NCBI GenBank assembly: GCA_963204705.1
Contig: CAUJHL010000059.1
Span: 1-37,956 of the forward strand
DNA from: Pseudomonadota bacterium
GTDB taxonomy: Bacteria > Pseudomonadota > Gammaproteobacteria > Pseudomonadales > Moraxellaceae
Length of the DNA: 37,956 nucleotides
Direction: 5' to 3'
Below, in pieces: positions 30,817 to 37,956 of this stretch; position 1 is the stretch's first letter; the number at the start of each line of letters is the position of its first letter. Position numbers and translations under genes: made by a program. The notes under the pieces are model-generated. The model was not told the origin of the DNA. It saw only the letters and a program-made list of their open reading frames with translations, and made no database searches.

Positions 30817-32352
30817 TTAGGCGATTTTGGAGTTGGAATTGGAGTTGGAATTGGATTTGGGTACCGGCAGCAGGGTATTGTCGGCATTAAATCGATGTCC
30901 TTGGCGCGCGGCCAGCGTTTGAATCAGTGGCCAGACGGCATACCCATTCAGCAAGGTGCGCGCACGAGTCGCCGCCACATAGAGCAGCCGAATCTCATCG
31001 TCCTGTATCACGGGCTCTCCCTTGACCAGTTTAAAATTATAATCGTTTTCGATCTGCACGCGGTTCCACTCCAGGCCTTTGGCCTTATGCGCTGTGGAGA
31101 TGACGTAGTCGGCCTCTGCAATGGGCTTGAGTGCTTTTAGCGAGCGGCGCAATGCCTCGGTGCCGTGCTCATCCACCAGTTTGACCAGTGGCTTCAGATC
31201 GGTTCCATCCACGCTGTCACAGTATTCCTGAACATCCTGCCAGCGCTGAAAACCGGAAAGCTCCATCAGTTCTACCCGGCGTCCCAGTTTGAGCTGTGCT
31301 GCGGCATCCACAAACCGCCCCAGCCGATCAGTATCGGCCTGTAGAGCGACGTTATGACCTTGCTGCAAGCCACCAATCAGCAAGCCCATGGCCCGGGCAT
31401 TGGTACGGCATAAAATGGCGTCGGGCTGCTTCATCCGTGCCGTGAGGTCAATAGCCGACTGAAGGTTTGGCTGTCCCTCCAAGGGAACGGTTTCCTTTAA
31501 TTCACGAAGCAGGGTATTGGCCACCCCGGCAATGGTATCGCCAAAGCGAAACGAACGGGTCAGGCGGCTTTCGGGGAGCGGTAGCCGCTGCATGGCATTG
31601 ACGGCACCACGCCATTGATAAATTTGCTGATAGGGATCGCCGACATAAATCACCTGTGACTGCGACTGCTGCATCAGCACACCCAGCATCAACGGATCGG
31701 AATCCTGTGCCTCATCAAAAAGGATATAGTCCGCCGGAATCACTGGGCGCGATAAGGCCCAGTATTTCAGGTAAATATCATGGGAAATACCCGCTGGATG
31801 ACTGGGAGACAGGGCTTGGTGCCAGGTCTGTTCTAGGGCAGGATACAAGCGGGTTGCCACTTGCTCGGCATCGGATTCGTGGAGCCAGTCGGGCATCTGG
31901 AAATGCCTTGGGTGGGGATGCTGGCTGGCGGTAGCACAAAATCGCGTCAGGGCATTCAGGATCAGCGTTGCCTGTCGAACGGCAGTCAGCCGAAAAAATT
32001 CATAGCGCCCATCCATTTTGCGGCGAACGTCAATCGGCGTTAGGTGATGCTGCTCGGCAAGGCGCTGGGGTGTCAAACGGGGTGCACTCAGCTTGTCGGT
32101 CAGGGCACGGGGAACCTGCCGAAAAGCCAGCGAGTGAAAGGTACGGCAATCGACGCCACGATGAAATTTTTGCGCGGCTTCGGTGGCAATGGCTTTATTA
32201 AACGCCAGATACAGCCCTTTGCGCTGGGGCATGGCCTCGCTGATGAGGCGCAGCGTGGTGGTCTTGCCGGAGCCAGCATAGGCCAGAATCTTGAAGGATT
32301 CGCCGGAAGTGGCGCGTTCCAGTGCCAGCTTCTGTTCGTCAGTCGCTTGCAC
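30817..32352 (-). CDS. UvrD/Rep-like superfamily 1 DNA helicase
   Basis: A compact UvrD-family helicase with motif I AYAGSGKTTTL, II ILFDEAQDSD, III YVGDPYQQIYQWRGA, IV region RSFRFGDTIA, V STAHKAKGLEW and VI LLYVAATRART. It lacks the large 1B/2B insertions of UvrD/Rep (about 700 aa) and resembles the shorter FBH1-like or phage-type helicases; the precise role is unknown. The track start at 32394 would overlap tatC by 56 nt. I prefer the GTG at 32352, preceded by GAGGGAC, which gives 511 aa and a 14-nt overlap with tatC. The C-terminus is a low-complexity SNSNSNSN tail encoded by a hexanucleotide repeat. It is probably co-transcribed with tatABC. Confidence 0.88.
   Translation of the reverse strand: MQATDEQKLALERATSGESFKILAYAGSGKTTTLRLISEAMPQRKGLYLAFNKAIATEAAQKFHRGVDCRTFHSLAFRQVPRALTDKLSAPRLTPQRLAEQHHLTPIDVRRKMDGRYEFFRLTAVRQATLILNALTRFCATASQHPHPRHFQMPDWLHESDAEQVATRLYPALEQTWHQALSPSHPAGISHDIYLKYWALSRPVIPADYILFDEAQDSDPLMLGVLMQQSQSQVIYVGDPYQQIYQWRGAVNAMQRLPLPESRLTRSFRFGDTIAGVANTLLRELKETVPLEGQPNLQSAIDLTARMKQPDAILCRTNARAMGLLIGGLQQGHNVALQADTDRLGRFVDAAAQLKLGRRVELMELSGFQRWQDVQEYCDSVDGTDLKPLVKLVDEHGTEALRRSLKALKPIAEADYVISTAHKAKGLEWNRVQIENDYNFKLVKGEPVIQDDEIRLLYVAATRARTLLNGYAVWPLIQTLAARQGHRFNADNTLLPVPKSNSNSNSNSKIA
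30829..30860. repeat. Hexanucleotide repeat (GGAATT/GGAGTT) at the helicase 3' end
   Basis: Five 6-bp units alternate GGAGTT, GGAATT, GGAGTT, GGAATT, GGATTT. On the coding strand they give Ser-Asn dipeptides (SNSNSNSN) immediately before the final KIA. The motif is nearly the same as the array within mutY. Confidence 0.85.
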
Positions 32353-33094
32353 GCTGTCCCTCAACAAAGCGGCCAAAGAACAAACCAAGCTCAAACAGCA
32401 GCCACATGGGAATGGCCAGCATCAGCATGGACAAGGCGTCGGGCGGGGTAAACACCATGGCTACCGCAAAACAGCCCACAATGATGTAGCGACGTTTTTC
32501 GGACAGCGACTGCGTGGTGACAAAACCGGCAAGGATAAGCAACAAGGTGGCCACGGGAATTTCAAAGGTGATGCCAAACACCAGAAACAGCTTCAAGGCA
32601 AAGGACAAATAACTGTTGATGTCCGTCATCGGGATGACCGAATCCGGCGAAAACAGAATAAAAAAATGCAGTACGCCGGGCAGCGTCACAAAGTAGGCAA
32701 AAGCCACCCCGGCGTAAAACAGCAACACACTGCTAATGAGCAGTGGTACTGCGATTTTTTTCTCATGCTTGTAAAGGCCTGGCGCAATAAATTGCCACAG
32801 CTGATGCAGGATGTAGGGCATCGCCAGAAATACACAGACAAACAGGGTGAGTTTGATCGGCACCATAAAATTGGAGGTAATATCGGTGGCGATCATGCTG
32901 GCATTGGCGGGCAGCTGGGCACGCAGGGGGGCAGAGAGCAGTTCGTACAGATTGCCGGAAAAATATACCAGAACCAGAAACAGTCCCAGAATTAGCGAGA
33001 CGATGCGCACCAGATGGCTACGCAACTCAATCAGATGCGCCGTAATCGGCATTTCCTTGAGCTCTTCCGGGCCAAGTGGGGGGGTGGCGCTCAC
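32339..33094 (-). CDS. tatC: Sec-independent translocase TatC
   Basis: Multispanning receptor core of the twin-arginine translocase, binding RR signal peptides of folded substrates. The 251-aa protein has six membrane helices. Family segments are HLIELRSHLVR at the cytoplasmic N-terminus, a conserved first periplasmic loop, and FGITFEIPVATLLL with the essential Glu. The C-terminal half has KRRYIIVGCFAVAMVFTPPDALSMLMLAIPMWLLFELG. Its ATG overlaps the tatB stop by four bases (ATGA), and its own end overlaps the helicase start. Confidence 0.96.
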   Translation of the reverse strand: MSATPPLGPEELKEMPITAHLIELRSHLVRIVSLILGLFLVLVYFSGNLYELLSAPLRAQLPANASMIATDITSNFMVPIKLTLFVCVFLAMPYILHQLWQFIAPGLYKHEKKIAVPLLISSVLLFYAGVAFAYFVTLPGVLHFFILFSPDSVIPMTDINSYLSFALKLFLVFGITFEIPVATLLLILAGFVTTQSLSEKRRYIIVGCFAVAMVFTPPDALSMLMLAIPMWLLFELGLFFGRFVEGQRASD

Positions 33095-33711
33095 GGGGTA
33101 TTTCCTGCGGAAGGCATCGCGATGGGGGGAGAAGCAGGCACGGTTTTGGAAGGCACGTCAGCGAGTGAGGCAGTTGGCTTAGGCACAGAAACCGTACTTT
33201 CGACCAATGGCCGTTCAACTGGTGGGAGCTCTGGCAAAAGGGCTGGCAACGGTTCTGGCAATAGTTCTGGAAACTGGGCCAGCTCCGGCAAGACGATCCC
33301 GCTGGTATCGATCAGATGAGGAACGGCCAGCTGGCCCAGAAACGGTGCCGGAGGCCTGCGTAGGCTCAGTTCCTCACCACGGAGCAGGAAATAATAATGG
33401 CCACGCGCAGGTTTGACTGGCTGTGTTGAGCCCACACTCAGCGATTCCACACTGGCGCGCAGCCGGTTCATTTCCTCATGCAGCTGTAACTCGGCTTCAC
33501 GTACTTTTTTCAGCTCGGCTTCCATCTGCTGACGAATTTCCAGCGCATCGACTTCCTGGGCGATTTCCTGCTGAACTGTGGCAATAGTGCGTTTAATACG
33601 GCCATACCAGGCACCGGCCATACGTGCGGCATGAGGCAATTTTTCAGGGCCAAGCACGATCAGAGCGACTACGCCCAATAAAATTAATTCACTAAAACCT
33701 ATGTCAAACAT
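33091..33711 (-). CDS. tatB: Sec-independent translocase TatB
   Basis: Partner of TatC in the substrate receptor complex. MFDIGFSELILLGVVALIVLGPEKLPHA is the classic TatB N-terminus: the membrane helix with conserved Glu and the hinge GPEKLP. An amphipathic and coiled-coil region follows to about residue 95. The remaining ~110 residues are a Pro/Leu/Glu-rich disordered tail (PELAQFPELLPEPLPALLPELPP and similar), longer than in E. coli TatB (171 aa against 206 here). It follows tatA after a 63-nt gap and is translationally coupled to tatC. Confidence 0.95.
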   Translation of the reverse strand: MFDIGFSELILLGVVALIVLGPEKLPHAARMAGAWYGRIKRTIATVQQEIAQEVDALEIRQQMEAELKKVREAELQLHEEMNRLRASVESLSVGSTQPVKPARGHYYFLLRGEELSLRRPPAPFLGQLAVPHLIDTSGIVLPELAQFPELLPEPLPALLPELPPVERPLVESTVSVPKPTASLADVPSKTVPASPPIAMPSAGNTP

Positions 33712-33774
33712 GCACGCGGTATCCCGTCAGGGCCCAGGAAGTTCCTGAGCGGCTCAGTCGCTGGTATCAGTCGC

Positions 33775-34014
33775 TTAAACCTGATCCTTGCGCTCGACTG
33801 GCTGGGCACTGCCCTGTACCACGCGATCCTGAGCACGATCATCACGGAGTTTGGGGTCGGTACCGTTAGCAGACTCACCTTCTTTCATGGCGTCTTTAAA
33901 GCCTTTGACCGCGCCACCAAGATCCTTGCCGGCGTTTTTCAGTTTTTGGGTACCAAAAACCAGCACCACCACGACCAGTAAAATGATCCAGTGGGTAATC
34001 GAGAAGCTGCCCAT
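33775..34014 (-). CDS. tatA: Sec-independent translocase TatA
   Basis: Pore- or weakening-forming component of the twin-arginine system. The 79-aa protein begins [44 protein letters not shown]: one short membrane helix, the FG hinge and the amphipathic helix. The polar C-terminus is dispensable in the family. A good ribosome binding site (AAAGGA) lies 8 nt upstream. The gene follows the histidine gene in the same direction, as in Pseudomonas his-tat loci, separated by a repeat-containing 172-nt spacer. Confidence 0.95.
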   Translation of the reverse strand: MGSFSITHWIILLVVVVLVFGTQKLKNAGKDLGGAVKGFKDAMKEGESANGTDPKLRDDRAQDRVVQGSAQPVERKDQV

Positions 34015-34041
34015 GGTAGGTATCCTTTAGCTATACAGTTC

Positions 34042-34090
34042 AATACAAGGGTTCAATGCAACGGTTTAATACAACAGTTTAGTTCAGTTT
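34042..34090. repeat. 13-bp tandem repeat between hisIE and tatA
   Basis: AATACAAGGGTTC (34042-34054), AATGCAACGGTTT (34055-34067) and AATACAACAGTTT (34068-34080), followed by a shorter AGTTCAGTTT. It lies in the tatA leader, 28 bp or more from its start codon. Confidence 0.75.
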
Positions 34091-34186
34091 TTAGTCTCAA
34101 CGCGCCCGTACCACAGCACTGTCTGCATCATGCCATGGCCCCGAAAGATTGACCAGTTAGGGTTGTAGCGCGAGTGTCATACATTT

Positions 34187-35047
34187 TCAGGCAGTGCGTG
34201 AGGCTTTTTCCTCCAGCCCAGACAAGCCAAAACGGCGTGACAGCTCGGACAGGATGTGCGACGGCGGGATATTAAACTGCCCTAGCATGACAAGGGTATG
34301 AAACCACAGGTCGGCTGTCTCATACACCAGATCGTCGGTCGCACCGATCGTGGCATCCTTGGCAGCAAGAACGGTTTCGATGGCCTCTTCGCCCACTTTT
34401 TCCAATATTTTGTTCAGTCCCTTGTGGTACAGACTAGCGACGTATGACGAAGCCGGGTCGGCCTGCTTTCGGCTGTGCAACAACCGGCCCAAAGCATCCA
34501 GTATGTCCGCTGCAGGAAGTTGCACTGCTTCAGACAGGCTGTCACTGGAAACGGCTGAGGCGTTTACTTGCTGTTCTTGATGTTGTAGAGCTTGATGTTG
34601 TAGAGCTTGAGTTTGCTGCTGTGGAGCTTTGCCTGACTCAGCCTCACCCGTGTGAGTCGTCGCCTGACCATAAATGGTCGCAGGGTCTTTGAGCACCGGA
34701 TCAACCGTCTGCCAGCCGTCTGGCCCCAGCACGCGGTAAAAACAGGCTTCGCGACCGGTATGACAGGCAATACTACCTTGTTGCGTCACATTCAGGACAA
34801 TGACGTCGCCATCACAATCGAGGCGTATCTCATGTACCGTCTGTGTGTGTCCCGAGCTTTCGCCCTTATGCCATCGCTGCTGCCGAGAACGTGACCAATA
34901 CACGGCTTCGTTCAGTTGTGCGGTTTCCGCGAGGGTATCCCGATTCATCCACGCCACCATCAAGACGCGGCCACTGGCATGATCCTGAGCAATAACGGGA
35001 ATCAGACCCTGGGCATCAAAATGGACATCATCCAGCCAGTGCTTCAT
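34187..35047 (-). CDS. hisIE: Bifunctional HisIE: phosphoribosyl-AMP cyclohydrolase / phosphoribosyl-ATP pyrophosphatase
   Basis: Steps 2 and 3 of histidine synthesis fused in one chain. From the ATG at 35047 (residue 20 of the track ORF) it starts [21 protein letters not shown], the usual HisI start; the upstream 19 codons are hydrophobic and atypical. The HisI half has [29 protein letters not shown], the metal site RLDCDGD and [14 protein letters not shown]. The HisE half has [30 protein letters not shown]. Between them is a low-complexity linker of about 60 residues rich in Gln/His (LQHQALQHQ), coded by a 15-bp repeat. In Pseudomonas hisI and hisE are separate genes next to tatA; here they are fused at the same locus. 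Confidence 0.95.
   Translation of the reverse strand: MKHWLDDVHFDAQGLIPVIAQDHASGRVLMVAWMNRDTLAETAQLNEAVYWSRSRQQRWHKGESSGHTQTVHEIRLDCDGDVIVLNVTQQGSIACHTGREACFYRVLGPDGWQTVDPVLKDPATIYGQATTHTGEAESGKAPQQQTQALQHQALQHQEQQVNASAVSSDSLSEAVQLPAADILDALGRLLHSRKQADPASSYVASLYHKGLNKILEKVGEEAIETVLAAKDATIGATDDLVYETADLWFHTLVMLGQFNIPPSHILSELSRRFGLSGLEEKASRTA
34576..34620. repeat. 15-bp in-frame repeat in the HisI-HisE linker
   Basis: Two identical copies of CTTGATGTTGTAGAG (34576-34590, 34591-34605) and a diverged third unit. On the coding strand they give [10 protein letters not shown] blocks in the linker between the two enzyme domains. Confidence 0.85.
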
Positions 35048-35179
35048 GCAAATACTCGAACAAATAAAGACAAAACAAACAATGTCAAAACACGCATTAA
35101 ACACACCAGGGTCGCGGCAGACAGTGCTACAGGGCAGTATACCGTCAGCACGTCATCCGTAGCAGTGCTGTGATGCACC

Positions 35180-36052
35180 TCAGCTCATGTGCAGGCCAAA
35201 CAGCGCCAAGGCGGCTTCGGGGCCAAACCGATACTGCGCATGGCAAAACTGGCAATCCATACGGATTTCATCCTCTTCTTCCAGCAATTCACGCACAGCA
35301 TCCGCCCCGATCTGCTGTAGGGCCGCTTCGCAGCGCTGCTGGGAGCAGGTACAGCCAAAATGCAGCGGTTCGGCATCCGCCAGCCGTACGGTTTCTTCAT
35401 GGTAGAGACGGTAGAGGATTTCAGTTGCCGGCAGATTGAGCAATTCTTCAGCCGTCAGGGTGTCTGCCAGTGTGGTCAGTCTGGGCCATAAATCGTCGTC
35501 AATGGTCGCTTTTTCGTCTTCCTGCCGTGGCAACAGCTGCATAAGCAGTCCGGCAGAGCGTTCGCGGGTACACGCCAGCGTCAAATGACTGGGGATTTGT
35601 GCGCTCAGGTCATAATACTGGGTGAGGCAAGCTGCCAGCGTCGGCTGATCCATCGGAACAATGCCTTGATAACGCTCGCCTTTTTCGGGTTCTATGGTGA
35701 TAAACAACACCCCGCCCTGCAAGGCGGTCAGGGCGACTTCACTGTTAGTGGCGGGCGCAAATTCAGTCCCTTCCTCCCATTCGGCAAGGGCGCGCAACTG
35801 GCCGGGCAGATGACATTCGGCCATAGCCCATTTGAGTGGCCCGCTTCCTTGTGCCTGAATGGTCAGGCGGCCTTCAATCTTCAAGGTGCTGGCCAGCAAT
35901 GATACCGCAGTCAGCATTTCCCCGAGTAACAGGGCAATCGCATCGGGATAGTCGCGCTGGGCCAAAATAGTCCTCAGGGCATGATCCAGATGCACCACAT
36001 CGCCACGAACAGGCGTATCGGCAATAAAAAAACGCTGGCGCTGGTCGTACAT
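35180..36052 (-). CDS. hslO: Redox-regulated chaperone Hsp33
   Basis: A 290-aa holdase that is switched on by oxidative unfolding. The C-terminal zinc switch is complete: C-x-C (FGCTCSQQRC) and, 31 residues later, C-x2-C (DCQFCHAQY). The N-terminal domain has RGDVVHLD, LLGEMLTAVSLLASTLKIEGRLTIQAQGSGPLKWAMAEC and YQGIVPMD, all typical of HslO. The start has GAGAGAATT upstream. It lies 127 nt downstream of the kefC stop and 132 nt upstream of hisIE on the same strand, so each may have its own promoter. Confidence 0.96.
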   Translation of the reverse strand: MYDQRQRFFIADTPVRGDVVHLDHALRTILAQRDYPDAIALLLGEMLTAVSLLASTLKIEGRLTIQAQGSGPLKWAMAECHLPGQLRALAEWEEGTEFAPATNSEVALTALQGGVLFITIEPEKGERYQGIVPMDQPTLAACLTQYYDLSAQIPSHLTLACTRERSAGLLMQLLPRQEDEKATIDDDLWPRLTTLADTLTAEELLNLPATEILYRLYHEETVRLADAEPLHFGCTCSQQRCEAALQQIGADAVRELLEEEDEIRMDCQFCHAQYRFGPEAALALFGLHMS

Positions 36053-36179
36053 GGGGAATTCTCTCTGTCAAAACAGCAGGGTACGTGTCGTGCTCATCGT
36101 CAGAAGCGCAGGCTTCAGGCGGGGCAAGGCGCAGGTGTCAATGGCTGTGCAGCGAAACTGGGGGCGCTAGGGCGTGTTT

Positions 36180-37956
36180 TCAATCCCCGTCTGTATCTGG
36201 AGCTTTGGATACGGTGGGGCTTTGTCCAATCAGATCCAGTCCATCAGGAATACGGTGTAGGGCGGGCCCGGCAAGACTGACGGGTAATTTTTTAGGTTTG
36301 ACCGTGGCGGACTCGTTGCCTTGTGGGAGTGTCGCCGACGCAGACGCTGAACCAAAAACTGGCCCTGATGTAGCCCCAGAATCTGGAACAGCACTTGACG
36401 CAGACGCAGCGCCTTTATTGGCAGAAAAGTCGGTTTCAAACAAGCCTTCCAGCTCCGCCATGGCGGCTTTGTTGGATTCGATCAGACTGGTTTCATCGGC
36501 ATAAATGGCCTGTTGGCGGGCCATGAGTCGCTGGTCGTATTGATAAAACGTCCGCACACTGTCGCGCGCATCGCTTTCTTCCAGCCCTAGCTGGGTGAGC
36601 GCCGATTCGGCCATCGCAAGGGCACTGAGGTAGGTTTCACGCCAGATCAGAGTGATGCCGATGTCGCGCAAACGATAATAATGATGGCGGTCGCGTGCGC
36701 GCACCAGCAGCGGCAAATTGGGATAACGTGCGTGCAGATAGGCTGCTGTTTTAATGGACTCTTCTACATCATCCAGCGCCAGAACAAACAGCCGCGTGTG
36801 CTCAATCCCTGCCGCATGCAGCAATTCCGGACTGGTTGGATCGCCGTAATACACGGTATTGCCGTATTTACGGACAAAATCGACCTGACGGACGCTTTTT
36901 TCAATCGCCGTAAATTCAATGCCATGCATGCGCAGAACACGACCTACAATCTGTCCCACTCGGCCAAATCCGGCGATGATGACCGGATGTTCGGACTCAG
37001 GAATCTGATCGTACTCACGGCTGGGGGTTTTGCGTTCCAGCCACGGGCTGATTTTTCGGTCCAGTATCCAATAGGCCAGTGGCGTCAGTGCCATGGACAG
37101 CGTGACCATCAGGATGAGCGGCGTCACCACGGCTTCAGCCAGCACCTGTTGCTGGATCGCCGTACTAAACAGCACAAAGGCAAACTCACCGCCCTGTGAC
37201 AGCAGCACGCCAATGCGCAAGCTGGTGAGCCATGGAATGCCGATAAACCGTGCAATGGCGGTCATGATGCCAAATTTGACCAGCATCAACCCCAAGGTTC
37301 CAGCCACGATAAAGACAGGCTGGGTCGTTAGTACATCAAGCCGTACACTCATGCCTACCGACATGAAAAATAGCCCCAGCAGCAGGCCCTTAAAGGGTTC
37401 GATACTGGCTTCCAGATCGTGCCGAAATTCCGAATCCGCCAGCAAAACCCCTGCCAGAAACGCGCCCAGTGCCATGCTGATCCCGACGGTTTGCATCAGC
37501 ACAGATACGCCAATCACCAGAAACAGCGCAATGGCCGTTAATAACTCGCGCGCACCACTGGAGGCCACAAAGCGAAAAAATGGGCGTACCACAAACCGGC
37601 TGGCCAGAATCAAACCGGTAAATATCGCCAGCAAGCTGAGGACATACCGGAGATCGAAATGTGCCTGTCGGGCACCACTGATCAACGGCAAAATCGCCAG
37701 GAGCGGGATCACCGCTATGTCCTGAAACAGCAACACCGCAAAGGCCCGACGACCCTGAAGGCTCCCCAGTTGTTGGTTTTCAGCCAGTAATTGCATGACA
37801 AAGGCCGTCGAGGAAAAGGCCAGACCAAAGCCAATCACAAAGCTCGAATCCACCGGACGTTGCAGCAAAAACCAGATCAGTGCAGTCAATAAGAGTCCCG
37901 TCAGCAAGACCTGTAGACCACCCACCAAAAACAGCGAGCGCCGCAAGGCCCAGAGA
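36180..37956 (-). CDS. KefB/KefC-type CPA2 potassium/proton antiporter, 5' end outside the window
   Basis: The frame remains open to the window edge; the track start at 37946 is only an internal TTG. Reading on gives LWALRRSLFLVGG, which matches the middle of the first membrane half of KefC, so roughly the first 80 residues are missing. The visible part has the CPA2 core AFSSTAFVMQLL, GRRAFAVLLFQDIAVIPLL and GAFLAGVLLADSEFRHDLEASIEPFKGLLLGLFF. A TrkA-N/RCK domain follows (IIAGFGRVGQIVGRVL to YGDPTSPELLHAAG), then a Ser/Ala-rich C-terminal tail. In the glutathione-gated family, adducts bind the RCK domain to open K+ efflux; gshA in this window would supply the ligand. No KefF/KefG ancillary gene is visible. 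Confidence 0.9.
   Translation of the reverse strand, partial: LWALRRSLFLVGGLQVLLTGLLLTALIWFLLQRPVDSSFVIGFGLAFSSTAFVMQLLAENQQLGSLQGRRAFAVLLFQDIAVIPLLAILPLISGARQAHFDLRYVLSLLAIFTGLILASRFVVRPFFRFVASSGARELLTAIALFLVIGVSVLMQTVGISMALGAFLAGVLLADSEFRHDLEASIEPFKGLLLGLFFMSVGMSVRLDVLTTQPVFIVAGTLGLMLVKFGIMTAIARFIGIPWLTSLRIGVLLSQGGEFAFVLFSTAIQQQVLAEAVVTPLILMVTLSMALTPLAYWILDRKISPWLERKTPSREYDQIPESEHPVIIAGFGRVGQIVGRVLRMHGIEFTAIEKSVRQVDFVRKYGNTVYYGDPTSPELLHAAGIEHTRLFVLALDDVEESIKTAAYLHARYPNLPLLVRARDRHHYYRLRDIGITLIWRETYLSALAMAESALTQLGLEESDARDSVRTFYQYDQRLMARQQAIYADETSLIESNKAAMAELEGLFETDFSANKGAASASSAVPDSGATSGPVFGSASASATLPQGNESATVKPKKLPVSLAGPALHRIPDGLDLIGQSPTVSKAPDTDGD

Noticed and set aside
32291-32995. 234-codon plus-strand ORF across tatC and the helicase start
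   Set aside because: Gln/Lys/His-rich reverse image of TatC membrane helices; not a gene.

Overview
The window reads as chromosomal DNA of a gammaproteobacterium of the order Pseudomonadales. A Moraxellaceae-type relative is my best guess, made from gene content rather than any database search. The reasons are a dksA-gluQ-cbrX-cbrA-cbrB block in the order known from Pseudomonas, a his-tatABC block, a wax ester synthase/DGAT typical of Acinetobacter-like lipid storers, and type I gshA, cpdA, parC and hslO. Base composition is moderately GC-rich over genes. An AT-richer patch of about 2 kb lies at roughly 3.2-5.3 kb. I see no phage, insertion sequence, CRISPR array, tRNA or rRNA.

Layout. 0-3.2 kb (minus strand): the start of a lipoprotein, a group of three DnaA-box 9-mers, a DUF2799 lipoprotein, mutY and a secreted dienelactone-hydrolase-like protein. 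3.2-5.3 kb: mostly non-coding, with a 55-aa DUF1328 membrane protein (absent from the ORF track) and a YcgN-family protein. 5.3-10.3 kb (plus): a secreted zinc phospholipase C/P1-nuclease-like protein, a parvulin PPIase coupled to an unknown membrane protein, and a DUF3336-patatin lipase. 10.3-18.2 kb (minus): NnrS, a candidate GGA-rich small RNA, and the operon dksA-gluQ-cbrX-cbrA-cbrB read towards it. 18.5-23 kb: cpdA, a lipoprotein, then gshA and dsbB on plus. 23-30.6 kb: WS/DGAT (minus), parC, a membrane diguanylate cyclase and fadD (plus). 30.8-38 kb (all minus): a UvrD-like helicase, tatC-tatB-tatA, a fused hisIE, hslO and a 5'-truncated KefC-type antiporter.

How the genes work together. 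CbrXAB is a carbon/nitrogen two-component system. WS/DGAT, FadD and the patatin lipase together suggest storage and turnover of neutral lipids. DsbB, TatABC, Hsp33, GshA and KefC cover envelope biogenesis and thiol/redox defence.

Two things stand out. First, the position just downstream of cbrB, where Pseudomonas carries the sRNA gene crcZ, here holds a different kind of candidate sRNA. It has ten GGA motifs in about 160 nt, hairpins presenting GGA in their loops, a Rho-independent terminator, and a near-perfect GacA box (TGTAAG-N6-CGTACA) upstream. It looks like a CsrA/RsmA-sequestering RNA of the RsmY/RsmZ/CsrB kind. Second, at least eight loci carry short degenerate tandem repeats, each with its own 13-16 bp unit, mostly at gene ends. 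Where they enter coding sequence the unit is 15 or 6 bp, so frame is kept. They extend a signal-peptide core, a HisI-HisE linker and the C-termini of MutY and a helicase.
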